Positions 13,866 through 20,447 of a DNA stretch of 23,715 nt are shown here, one piece after another. The position numbers were made by a program, and so were the translations under genes. The stretch is taken from NCBI GenBank assembly GCA_965652565.1, contig CBFGWL010000047.1, positions 1-23,715 on the forward strand, read 5' to 3'. The DNA is from RSA11 sp965652565. Lineage in GTDB: Bacteria; Actinomycetota; Thermoleophilia; Solirubrobacterales; 70-9. Every line of letters starts with the position of its first letter. Within the stretch, counting starts at the first letter, position 1. The notes beneath the pieces were generated by a model. The model worked only from the letters and a program-made list of their open reading frames with translations. It did not search any database and was not told the DNA's origin.

Positions 13866-14579
13866 TCAGCGCCCGTAGCGGTCGGTGGAGATGACGAGCT
13901 GCTCGGGAAGCGGCGGCCGCGGCGGGGGCGCCGGGTCGGCGCGCACCGAGACGGTCTCCGCGATGTTGCGCGAGACGGTGTGCTTGCCGCCGTCGGCTGC
14001 GATCACGATCTCCTCGTCGGTGACCGCGTCGACCGTGCCCTCCATCCCCGGGTAGATCCCGGTGCCCTTGAGGTAGCGCAGGAGCTCCTCCGCCTCGTTC
14101 TCGAAGCGCAGGACGGTGACCTTCGCGCCCTCGGAGACGTCGGCGAGCAGCGAGCCCTCTTCGCGGATGCCCTCGACGATCGGATGCCCGTGCGGGCAGG
14201 TCTGGGCGTCGCCGATCGCCTCGAGCATGCGCTCCTCGAGCACGGGCGACATCGCGTGCTCCAGGCGCTCCGCCTCCTCGTGGACCTCGTCCCACGGGAT
14301 GCCGAGCACATCGGTGAGGAAGCGCTCGATCAGGCGGTGGCGGCGGACGATCGCGGCCGCCTCCTTGCGGCCGTCCTCGGTGAAGCGCAGCGACTTGTCC
14401 TCGTTGCGGACGATGTAGCCGTCACGCTCGAGGCGGCCGATCATCTCGTGGACTGTGGGCGGCGACAGCTGCATCGCGCGGGCGATGTTGGCGCCGGTTA
14501 TGGGGAGCCCCGCCTCCTCCAGCCAGAAGATCGACTGCAGGTACTCCTCCTCGGCGACCGTGGCGTGCTCGTGGGCCAT
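13866..14579 (-). CDS. DtxR/MntR-family metal-dependent transcriptional regulator
   Basis: 237 residues. An N-terminal winged helix (about 8-70: VAEEEYLQSIFWLEEAG, then NIARAMQLSPPTVHEMIGRL) is followed by the metal-binding dimerisation domain (about 72-140). A FeoA/SH3-like C-terminal domain (about 150-215) follows, then a Pro-rich tail. Aligned with DtxR, the metal ligands are His81, Glu85, His100, Glu107 and His108. The two positions that set metal choice, Met10 and Cys102 in DtxR, are Glu12 and Glu104 here. Acidic residues there are the pattern of manganese-sensing MntR. The start is ATG 14579, chosen for TAAGAT eight bases upstream and homology. It may regulate Mn2+ uptake or efflux, but no transporter gene is adjacent. 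Confidence 0.92.
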   Translation of the reverse strand: MAHEHATVAEEEYLQSIFWLEEAGLPITGANIARAMQLSPPTVHEMIGRLERDGYIVRNEDKSLRFTEDGRKEAAAIVRRHRLIERFLTDVLGIPWDEVHEEAERLEHAMSPVLEERMLEAIGDAQTCPHGHPIVEGIREEGSLLADVSEGAKVTVLRFENEAEELLRYLKGTGIYPGMEGTVDAVTDEEIVIAADGGKHTVSRNIAETVSVRADPAPPPRPPLPEQLVISTDRYGR

Positions 14580-14587
14580 GCCCCGCG

Positions 14588-14593
14588 ATCTTA
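14588..14593 (-). promoter_or_regulatory. -10-like box TAAGAT for a leaderless transcript
   Basis: TAAGAT on the minus strand, eight bases before ATG 14579 of the metalloregulator and directly after the terminator hairpin of the upstream ABC operon. Confidence 0.5.
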
Positions 14594-14602
14594 GTCGGGA
14601 AA

Positions 14603-14634
14603 CGGCGAGGCCCCCAAACACGGGGGCCTCGCCG
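14603..14634 (-). terminator. Hairpin terminator after the ABC exporter operon
   Basis: A perfect 13-bp inverted repeat (14603-14615 with 14622-14634) closes a six-base loop, and is followed on the minus strand by TTTCCC. It begins 23 bases after the permease stop and lies ten bases before the regulator's -10 box, so it separates the two units. The T-run is short, so it may depend partly on stem strength. Confidence 0.75.
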
Positions 14635-14657
14635 CGTGCCGATGCCGTCCGGCGGAC

Positions 14658-15434
14658 CTAGACGGAGCGCTGGTAGGAGCCGACGGCGCGCAGCGCGAAC
14701 CAGCCGCTCAGCAGCAGGACCGCGAGCAAAAGGCCGGCGCGGGCGGCGATGAAGCCCCAGTCGCCGCCCTCGAGCACCGCGATGCGGCTCGCCTCGATCG
14801 CCCAGTTCAGGGGGTTGAAGTCGGCGGCCGTCTGCATCCAGCCCGGAATCAGGTCCTTCTGCATGAACGCCGTCGAGATGAACGTGAGCGGCAGCTGCAC
14901 CGCGGAGAGAATCGCGATCAGCGACTCCTCCTTGCGGATGTACAGGGCGAGGCCGTTCGACAGGGCGCCGACCGAGCAGCCCAGCAGGATCGCGAACACC
15001 AGCATGACGAGCACGCCGTCGATGCCGCCGGGGAAGCTCGCGCCGATGATCAGCGCGAGGCCGATCATGATCAGCGACTGCACGAAGATCACAACGGCGC
15101 TCTGCATCACCTTGCCCGCGACCAGCGCGGCCCGCGCGAGCGGGGAGACCAGCAGGCGGTCGGTGACGCCGCGGTTGAGATCCTCGATCATCCCCATGCC
15201 GCCCCAGCTGGCGCCGAAGAACGCGGTCATGATGATCACGCCCGGCACGAGGAAGTCGATGTAGTCGGCGGTCTGGAAGCCGGGGATTTCGACGACGCTC
15301 TGGAAGAGCTCACCGAACAGAAGCAGCCAGATGATCGGCTGCATCAGCGTGACGGCGATCCACCAGGGCTGTCGCCAGAGCGCGAGCAGCTCGCGCCACA
15401 TCATGTACGTGCCGTGTCTGAGTGCGAGTGCCAT
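14658..15434 (-). CDS. ABC-2 type transporter permease (DrrB-like)
   Basis: 258 residues with six predicted membrane segments in the ABC-2 pattern. These include IAVTLMQPIIWLLLFGELF (about 26-44), a segment at about 60-80 (FLVPGVIIMTAFFGASWGG), the cytosolic loop DLNRGVTDRLLVSPLARAAL, and later helices ending near residue 250. The family signature around MIEDLNRGVTDRLLVSPL couples the permease to its ATPase. QLPLTFISTAFM and NPLNWAIEASR are also typical of daunorubicin-type (DrrB) exporters. The ATG overlaps the ATPase stop codon as TGATG. The likely role is export of a drug or lipid-like compound; the substrate is unknown. Confidence 0.92.
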   Translation of the reverse strand: MALALRHGTYMMWRELLALWRQPWWIAVTLMQPIIWLLLFGELFQSVVEIPGFQTADYIDFLVPGVIIMTAFFGASWGGMGMIEDLNRGVTDRLLVSPLARAALVAGKVMQSAVVIFVQSLIMIGLALIIGASFPGGIDGVLVMLVFAILLGCSVGALSNGLALYIRKEESLIAILSAVQLPLTFISTAFMQKDLIPGWMQTAADFNPLNWAIEASRIAVLEGGDWGFIAARAGLLLAVLLLSGWFALRAVGSYQRSV

Positions 15435-16423
15435 CAGCGGCCCTCCTCCTCGTTCTCGTCGCCGCGCCCCGCCTCGTCGGCCTCGGCGAAAGCACGGCCG
15501 GTGTACCGCAGGTAGACGTCATCGAGCGACGGGCGCGAGACCGTCACCGAGGCGACGCTCACGGACGCGCTCTCGAGCGCGGCCATCACGCTCGGCAGGA
15601 CCGTCGCGCCGTTGGCCACCCGGGCCCGCAGGGCGGTGCCTTCGACCACCACGTCGCGGACGCCGTCGATGCCGTCGAGCAGGCCCGTGGCGGTGCCGTT
15701 CTGGGCCGGCTCGGAGAGCTCGACCTGCACGGCGTCGCCCTGCAGCTCGCCCTTGAGCGCCTCGGGCGTGCCCTGAACCACGATCTTCCCCCGGTCGACG
15801 ATCGCCAGCTGCGACGCCAGCTCGTCGGCCTCCTCGAGGTAGTGCGTGGTCAGCAGGATCGTCAGGCCCTCCTCGTTGGAGAGGCGGGCGATCTCCTCCC
15901 ACATCGCCGCGCGCACCTCGGGGTCGAGCCCGGTCGTGGGCTCGTCCAGGAACAGCACCTTCGGGCGATGGACCAGGGCGACGGCGATGTCGAGACGGCG
16001 CTTCATGCCGCCCGAGTAGCCGCGCGCGACCCGGTCGGCGGCCTCGGCGAGCCCGAACTGCTCGAGCAGTTCGTCCGCGCGCCGGTTCAGCTCCGGGCCG
16101 GGGATGCCATGGATGCGGCCCTGCAGGATCAGGTTCTCGCGTCCCGTCAGCTCGCCGTCGACGCCCGGGTTCTGGGCGACCACGCCGATCGCCCGCCGCA
16201 CCTTCGCTGCCTCGCGCTCGACGTCGAAGCCCGCGACCCGCGCGGTGCCCGCGTCGGGAGTGGAGAGGGTCGTCAGGATCTTCACCGTGGTCGACTTGCC
16301 CGCTCCGTTCGGGCCGAGCAAACCGAATACGGTGCCCTCGGGGACGGTGAACCCGACGCCGTCCAGAGCTTGGACATCGGGTGGGTAGTGCTTTGTGAGG
16401 CCCTCTGCCTCAATGGCATTCAC
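15434..16423 (-). CDS. ABC transporter ATP-binding protein (DrrA-like)
   Basis: 329 residues. Walker A is GPNGAGKST (about 37-45), the Q-loop is in VVAQNPGVD (about 81-89), the signature is YSGGMKRRLDIA (about 136-147), Walker B is VLFLDEPTTGLDP (about 156-168), and the switch histidine is in LTTHYLEEADEL. A C-terminal domain of about 90 residues after the nucleotide-binding domain is the DrrA-type extension. The GTG at 16423 is preferred over the longer TTG frame because AGGAGG lies eight bases upstream. It powers the adjacent permease and is divergent from the MarR gene, an arrangement typical of a locally regulated efflux pump. Confidence 0.94.
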   Translation of the reverse strand: MNAIEAEGLTKHYPPDVQALDGVGFTVPEGTVFGLLGPNGAGKSTTVKILTTLSTPDAGTARVAGFDVEREAAKVRRAIGVVAQNPGVDGELTGRENLILQGRIHGIPGPELNRRADELLEQFGLAEAADRVARGYSGGMKRRLDIAVALVHRPKVLFLDEPTTGLDPEVRAAMWEEIARLSNEEGLTILLTTHYLEEADELASQLAIVDRGKIVVQGTPEALKGELQGDAVQVELSEPAQNGTATGLLDGIDGVRDVVVEGTALRARVANGATVLPSVMAALESASVSVASVTVSRPSLDDVYLRYTGRAFAEADEAGRGDENEEEGR

Positions 16424-16431
16424 TGAGCCAT

Positions 16432-16437
16432 CCTCCT
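16432..16437 (-). promoter_or_regulatory. Ribosome-binding site of the ABC ATPase gene
   Basis: AGGAGG on the minus strand, eight bases before GTG 16423. It decides against the upstream in-frame TTG at 16462. Confidence 0.7.
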
Positions 16438-16466
16438 CGCTTCGCTTTGCGATATCCTTCAATCGC

Positions 16467-16477
16467 TAAGTATCTTA
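16467..16477. promoter_or_regulatory. Candidate MarR operator overlapping both divergent -10 boxes
   Basis: TAAG-TAT-CTTA is a perfect dyad in the 68-base gap between the ABC ATPase and the MarR gene. TATCTT (16471-16476, plus) and TAAGAT (16472-16477 on the minus strand) are -10-like boxes lying inside it, so one bound regulator could block both promoters. The stretch is notably AT-rich for this DNA. Confidence 0.5.
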
Positions 16478-16491
16478 ACCGATGAACTAAT

Positions 16492-17004
16492 TTGACGCAG
16501 CGTCGCAACAAGCAGCAGCTCATGGAAGAGCTCGGCGAGGCCTTCCGAGCCGCCCAGAACCGGAACCAGGTCTTCGACCAGGCCGTCGCTCGCCACCTCG
16601 GCGTCAACCAGACCGACCTCCTGGCCATGGACATCCTCCAGCGGCGCGGGCGGATCACCGCCGGGGAGCTCGCCCGGGAGATGAACCTCACCACGGGCGC
16701 CGTCACCGCGCTCGTCGACCGGTTGGAGAGGGCCGGCTACGCCGATCGCGTCCACGATGAAACCGATCGCCGGCGCGTCCTCATCGAGCTCAGTCAGAAG
16801 GCGCTCGACGCCGTCGGCGAGATCTTCGGGCCCATGGCCATGGACTGGCAGGAGTACATGGACCGATGCACGATGGCCGAGCTCGAGCTGATCCTCGAGT
16901 TCGTGAAGGGCGCGGAGGCGGTGGTGACGAAACATATGGAGCGGGTCGAGGGCGAGCTGGAGGGAGCGCCCGAGAAGTCAGACCGCGCCGGACGGGGAGA
17001 GTAA
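16492..17004 (+). CDS. MarR-family transcriptional regulator
   Basis: 170 residues, the normal size. A winged helix-turn-helix lies at about 40-105: NQTDLLAMDILQRRGRITAG, ELAREMNLTTGAVTALVDRL as the recognition region, and DETDRRRVLIEL as the wing with the conserved Asp-x-Arg-Arg. Flanking helices form the dimer interface. The start is TTG 16492, which gives a basic N-terminus (MTQRRNKQQL); ATG 16522 (residue 11) is an alternative, and neither has a Shine-Dalgarno site. Divergent placement and the shared palindrome suggest that it represses itself and the exporter. The ligand is unknown. The C-terminal 20 residues are charged and probably disordered. Confidence 0.9.
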   Translation: MTQRRNKQQLMEELGEAFRAAQNRNQVFDQAVARHLGVNQTDLLAMDILQRRGRITAGELAREMNLTTGAVTALVDRLERAGYADRVHDETDRRRVLIELSQKALDAVGEIFGPMAMDWQEYMDRCTMAELELILEFVKGAEAVVTKHMERVEGELEGAPEKSDRAGRGE

Positions 17005-17035
17005 TCGCCCGCCGCCCGGCGCGGTGATGGTGGAA

Positions 17036-17051
17036 GCGAACATACGTTCGC
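17036..17051. promoter_or_regulatory. Perfect SOS-box-like palindrome (LexA site candidate)
   Basis: GCGAAC-ATAC-GTTCGC is a perfect 6-4-6 dyad. Its core CGAACATACGTTCG fits the Gram-positive/actinobacterial LexA consensus CGAACRNRYGTTYG at every position. It lies 31 bases after the MarR stop and 133 bases before the RCC1 start. The only plus-strand gene that it could control is the RCC1 gene. Confidence 0.55.
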
Positions 17052-17075
17052 AACCAGCGCGGACGGAAAAGTCCT

Positions 17076-17125
17076 CCGCAATGGGATCAGTCGGCGCCGT
17101 TATTGAGGGCTGCACCCCATTGCGG
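17076..17125. repeat. 10-bp perfect inverted repeat upstream of the RCC1 gene
   Basis: CCGCAATGGG (17076-17085) and CCCATTGCGG (17116-17125) are exact reverse complements, 30 bases apart. The right arm contains the putative -35 box TTGCGG. Spaced arms of this kind could bind one regulator at two half-sites or form an RNA stem. Confidence 0.55.
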
Positions 17126-17148
17126 CGCGGGCGGACGCCGGCTATGGT
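17120..17148 (+). promoter_or_regulatory. Putative sigma-70-type promoter of the RCC1 gene
   Basis: TTGCGG (17120-17125) and TATGGT (17143-17148) are separated by 17 bases. The start GTG 17185 lies 36 bases after the -10 box, and GGGAGG (17175-17180) lies four bases before it. Unlike most genes here, this one would have a leader with a good ribosome-binding site. Confidence 0.45.
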
Positions 17149-17184
17149 TCCCGCCCTTTGGAACTGACGAGACAGGGAGGTCAC

Positions 17185-18645
17185 GTGGCGAACGGCGGCG
17201 TGCGGTTCGGGGCGACGGTGCTGGCGGTGTGTGCCGCGGCGATGGGTCTGGCGCTGGTGATGGCGCAGGCGGCGCCGTCGCAGGCGGCGAGTAGCGCGGA
17301 TCACCGCGCCCAGCTCGATGGGCGGTACGCCGACCGCATGGAGCAATGCCGCCAGCCGGCAGCGAAGGCCGCGAAGCGAGCCCGGCAGGCGGCCAGGAGG
17401 CTGAAGCGCGCCAGGAGCCAGGCGCGCAGGGCGAAGAAGCGCTACCGAGAGTCCAAGACCAACGGCGCCGCGCGCAAGCTCACGCAGGCCAAGCGCAAGC
17501 TCAAGCAGGCCCGCAAGCAAAGCCGCAAGGCGAGAAAGCGGGTGAAGCGGGCTCGCGAGAACCGCCGGAGATGCATAGCGCAGCTCAAGCGCACCCTGGT
17601 CACCGTCGAAGCAGGCGCCGCCCATAGCTGTGGGATCCGCGCGTCGGGCCAGGCCGTCTGCTGGGGGCGTAACGCCGACGGTCAGCTGGGCGACGGGACC
17701 TCCGAGGATCGACTTACGCCGGTCCCGGTTCAGGACCTCACGGACGCCGTGGCGATCACGGTCGGGACGTACCACTCCTGTGCCATCCGCGAATCGGGCC
17801 AGGCGGTGTGCTGGGGCTCCAATCGCTACGGCAGGCTGGGAGATGGGACCACAGAACCTCGGTCAGCTCCGGTCCCGGTCGAGGGGCTCGATGACGCGGT
17901 CGCGATTTCCGCCGGCGAGTGGCACACGTGCGCGATTCGCGAGTCGGGCCACGCGGTCTGCTGGGGGCAAAACCTGTACGGCCAGCTGGGCGACGGGACG
18001 AACGAAGAGGAGCGCCATACGCCGCACCCGGTCAAGGATCTCGAAGCAGTCGCGGCGATCTCCTCGGGCACCATTCACACCTGCGCGATCGGCGGCGAAT
18101 CGGGCCGGCTGTGGTGCTGGGGCGCGAACGGCAACCGCCAGCTCGGCGACGGGACCAACGAACAGCGCAACCAGCCGACCGAGGTGATCGCCGGGGTGAG
18201 GGACGTCGCCGCCGGAGCGGTGCGAACGTGCGCCATTCGCACGTCGGGCGAGGCCCTCTGCTGGGGCAACAACGAGGCCGGGCGCCTCGGGACCGGACAT
18301 GAGGATCGGCATATCCCGACCCCGACCCCGGTGGCTGGCCTCGCCGATGCCGCGAGGATCACCGTCCGCGGAGCGCACATCTGCGCGATCCGCACGTCGG
18401 GCCACGCGGTCTGCTGGGGATCGAACGTCTCCGGCCAGCTGGGTGATGGCACACGGGAGGATCGAACCAGCCCGACCCCGGTCCACGGCCTCGATGACGC
18501 CGCGCTGGTCTCCGCGGGCTCGTCCCACACCTGCGCGATCAGCGCTCGGACGCTGCAGACGCTGTGCTGGGGCAGCAACGCCTCCGGCCGGCTCGGCGAC
18601 GGATCCGGCGAGGATCACTTGACGCCGACGCCGATCCGGCACTGA
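17185..18645 (+). CDS. Secreted RCC1-repeat beta-propeller protein with basic coiled-coil stalk
   Basis: 486 residues. Residues 1-35 form a signal peptide (hydrophobic core VLAVCAAAMGLALVMAQAA, likely cut near PSQA-A). About 50-135 is an extremely Lys/Arg/Ala/Gln-rich helical region, flanked by cysteines (MEQCRQ and RRRCIAQ). From about 140 to the end are seven RCC1 repeats of about 50 residues, each with an H/R-x-C-A/G-I strand, then a CWG-x-N turn, then a LGDGT-type loop; seven copies make one closed propeller. Each repeat keeps two cysteines, which fits disulfides in an exported protein. GTG 17185 is preferred to TTG 17158 for its GGGAGG site and signal peptide. The role is unknown; surface binding is plausible. 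Confidence 0.88.
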   Translation: MANGGVRFGATVLAVCAAAMGLALVMAQAAPSQAASSADHRAQLDGRYADRMEQCRQPAAKAAKRARQAARRLKRARSQARRAKKRYRESKTNGAARKLTQAKRKLKQARKQSRKARKRVKRARENRRRCIAQLKRTLVTVEAGAAHSCGIRASGQAVCWGRNADGQLGDGTSEDRLTPVPVQDLTDAVAITVGTYHSCAIRESGQAVCWGSNRYGRLGDGTTEPRSAPVPVEGLDDAVAISAGEWHTCAIRESGHAVCWGQNLYGQLGDGTNEEERHTPHPVKDLEAVAAISSGTIHTCAIGGESGRLWCWGANGNRQLGDGTNEQRNQPTEVIAGVRDVAAGAVRTCAIRTSGEALCWGNNEAGRLGTGHEDRHIPTPTPVAGLADAARITVRGAHICAIRTSGHAVCWGSNVSGQLGDGTREDRTSPTPVHGLDDAALVSAGSSHTCAISARTLQTLCWGSNASGRLGDGSGEDHLTPTPIRH

Positions 18646-18696
18646 AAGCGGCGGTGTAACAGGAGGTTGACGGGACGCGAAGCCGGACGGGGCGGC

Positions 18697-19512
18697 CTAG
18701 TCGCGCGCAACCAGTGAGCTGACGACGGCCTCGTAGAAGCCGTCGCCCATCGCCCCCTCGGTGACCGTGGCGTTCGGGAAGCGCGGGAGCGCCTCGCGCA
18801 GCGCGTCGTCATGCGCGGGCCCGTTCGCGACGCAGAAGAACCGCCCGACGGAGGCGGCGGACTCGAGGTCCTCGATCGAGTCGCCGATCGCGATGCATTC
18901 CTCCGGGGCGTAGCCGCGAGCTCTCCGGTGAAAATCGACGCCGCCCGCCTTGCTCGCCCCGCCCGGGACCAGGTGGTAGGCGTGCGCCCGCCCCTCGATG
19001 CCCGGCATGCGCCGGCCGATCGCGCCGTTGTCGAGGAAGCGCAGATCGTCGTGGCCGAGCTCCCGCACGAGCGCGTTCGCCTCGCCGACGTCAACGCGCC
19101 CACGCATGAGCAGCGAGAACTGGCGGCCGTGGTGCCAGGGCTCGTGCCACTCGAGCCGCCCGGGGAAGCGCTCGAAGAGCGCGTCGGCGACCCCGGCGGC
19201 GAGCAGCTGCTCGGCTGGCATGCCGTTCTCGTTCGGCTGCCAGGACCCGGTGAGCAGCGTGCGCTCCCCGTCGATCACCACCGCGCAGCCCGCCTCGTAG
19301 ATGTAGGAGGTCTGGCCGAGCATGCGCGCGTCGGCCATCACCTGGGCCTCCTTGCGGCCCGACATGATCACGACCTCGACGCCGGCGCGATGACATGCCT
19401 CCAGCGCCCGCGCCTGGCGCAGGCTGAAGTTGCCCTCGGGGTCGCGGAAGAGCGAGCCCCCCGGGCCGAGCAGGGTGCCGTCGAGGTCCGTGTAGACGCA
19501 GCGGATCGCCAT
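18697..19512 (-). CDS. HAD-IIB phosphatase, mannosyl/glucosyl-3-phosphoglycerate phosphatase-like
   Basis: 271 residues. HAD motif I is VYTDLDGTLLG (Asp9, Asp11), motif II is VIMSGRKEAQV, the motif III lysine is in GGASKAGGVDF, and motif IV is AIGDSIEDLESA. The type IIB cap sits between motifs II and III. TDLDGTLL with this cap is typical of mannosyl-3-phosphoglycerate phosphatase (MpgP), which some bacteria use for the glucosyl compound. It lies 41 bases downstream of gpgS on the same strand, so it probably dephosphorylates the GpgS product to glucosylglycerate. ATG 19512 starts at the first strand; TACCGT lies ten bases upstream. Mycobacteria use an unrelated histidine-phosphatase-type GpgP for this step. 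Confidence 0.87.
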   Translation of the reverse strand: MAIRCVYTDLDGTLLGPGGSLFRDPEGNFSLRQARALEACHRAGVEVVIMSGRKEAQVMADARMLGQTSYIYEAGCAVVIDGERTLLTGSWQPNENGMPAEQLLAAGVADALFERFPGRLEWHEPWHHGRQFSLLMRGRVDVGEANALVRELGHDDLRFLDNGAIGRRMPGIEGRAHAYHLVPGGASKAGGVDFHRRARGYAPEECIAIGDSIEDLESAASVGRFFCVANGPAHDDALREALPRFPNATVTEGAMGDGFYEAVVSSLVARD

Positions 19513-19522
19513 CGGGCGCAAC

Positions 19523-19528
19523 ACGGTA
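19523..19528 (-). promoter_or_regulatory. -10-like box TACCGT before the HAD-IIB phosphatase
   Basis: TACCGT on the minus strand, ten bases before ATG 19512. No Shine-Dalgarno site is present. It may give the phosphatase its own start in addition to read-through from gpgS. Confidence 0.35.
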
Positions 19529-19553
19529 TCCGCGATCGGCCGCGGGCGTCCCG

Positions 19554-20447
19554 CTAGGCCAGCGCGCGTGAGTCGAGGCCCCGCTCCGCGGCCCACGTTG
19601 CGAGCGGCGGGCGCTCCACGAGACGCCCGCTCGCGCGCTCCGCAGCGTCCGGGGGCATGCCCTCCACGCGGGCGAGCAGCGCGGCGGCGACGTCGCGCGC
19701 CATCTCGGCGAGGTTGCGCAGCGGCTGGTTGGGGTTGCGGCGCCGGCCGAGGTCCACCTGCGCCATGCGCTCGACGCCGACCGCTTCCACGAGGTCGACG
19801 AGCATCGCGATCTCCACGCCGTAGCCGGTGCAGAACGGAATCCGCTCGAGCACCGAGCGCCGCGCGGCGCACTCGCCGGCGAGCGGCTGGCGAAAGGCAG
19901 CGGCCTCCGGAAAGAAGAGCTCAAGCAGCGGGCGCGCGGCGAGCTCGGTGACCCGCCCGCCCTCGCCGCGGAGCTCCTGGCCCCCGACGATCAGCGGCCG
20001 GTCGTACGTCGCCTTGGTGAACGCCACGTCGCCATCGCGCAGGAGCGGGCCGAGGAGCGCCACCACGTGCGCCGCCTCGAAGTCGTAGAGGTCCGAGTCC
20101 ACGAAGCAGACGAGCTCGCCCGTGCAGCGCGAGAGGCCGCGCCACATCGCATCACCCTTGCCCCGCGCCGGGCCTAGCTCTGCGAGGAGCTCGTCCTCGC
20201 GGAGCACCTCGGCGCCGGCCGCGCGCGCGGCCTCACCGGTCTCGGGGCCCTCCGAGCCGTCGATCACGAGCACCTGATCGACGAGCCCGGCATCGACGAG
20301 CTCGATCACCCGCTCCACGGTGCGGCCGGCGAGCGCCCCGGTGTTGCGCGCGGGGATGCAGACCGAGATCGCCTCGCTTTTGGCCTCCAGTGCGGCCTCG
20401 ACCGTAAAGTCGGAGTGGTGGTGCGTCGCTAGCATCGGCAAGCTCAT
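19554..20447 (-). CDS. gpgS: Glucosyl-3-phosphoglycerate synthase (GT81)
   Basis: 297 residues. A GT-A glycosyltransferase that transfers glucose (in some relatives mannose) from a nucleotide sugar to 3-phosphoglycerate. SVCIPARNTGALAGRTVERV (about 28-47) opens the nucleotide fold. GKGDAMWRGL (about 96-105) and the metal-binding VDSDL (Asp117-x-Asp119) follow. GGRVTELAARPLLELFFPE, QPLAGE and GYGVEIAMLVDL match mycobacterial GpgS (Rv1208) segment by segment, as does RRNPNQPLRNL near the end. In Mycobacterium tuberculosis gpgS also neighbours folP2, a conserved association. ATG 20447 is taken as the start, with ATG 20435 (residue 5) an alternative. No Shine-Dalgarno sequence is present. It starts an operon with the HAD-IIB phosphatase. 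Confidence 0.92.
   Translation of the reverse strand: MSLPMLATHHHSDFTVEAALEAKSEAISVCIPARNTGALAGRTVERVIELVDAGLVDQVLVIDGSEGPETGEAARAAGAEVLREDELLAELGPARGKGDAMWRGLSRCTGELVCFVDSDLYDFEAAHVVALLGPLLRDGDVAFTKATYDRPLIVGGQELRGEGGRVTELAARPLLELFFPEAAAFRQPLAGECAARRSVLERIPFCTGYGVEIAMLVDLVEAVGVERMAQVDLGRRRNPNQPLRNLAEMARDVAAALLARVEGMPPDAAERASGRLVERPPLATWAAERGLDSRALA

Noticed and set aside
17158..17160. TTG 17158 as the start of the RCC1 gene
   Set aside because: It places a polar stretch before the signal peptide and has no Shine-Dalgarno site. GTG 17185 has GGGAGG at four bases and gives a clean signal peptide.
17081..17167. A 28-codon frame between the SOS-like palindrome and the RCC1 gene
   Set aside because: It has no ribosome-binding site and overlaps the putative promoter and inverted repeat, and its translation has no protein-like features.
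18646..18696. Small gene behind the AGGAGG at 18660-18665
   Set aside because: The TTG follows the AGGAGG with no spacing and the open frame is very short. The site lies between convergent genes and is probably chance.
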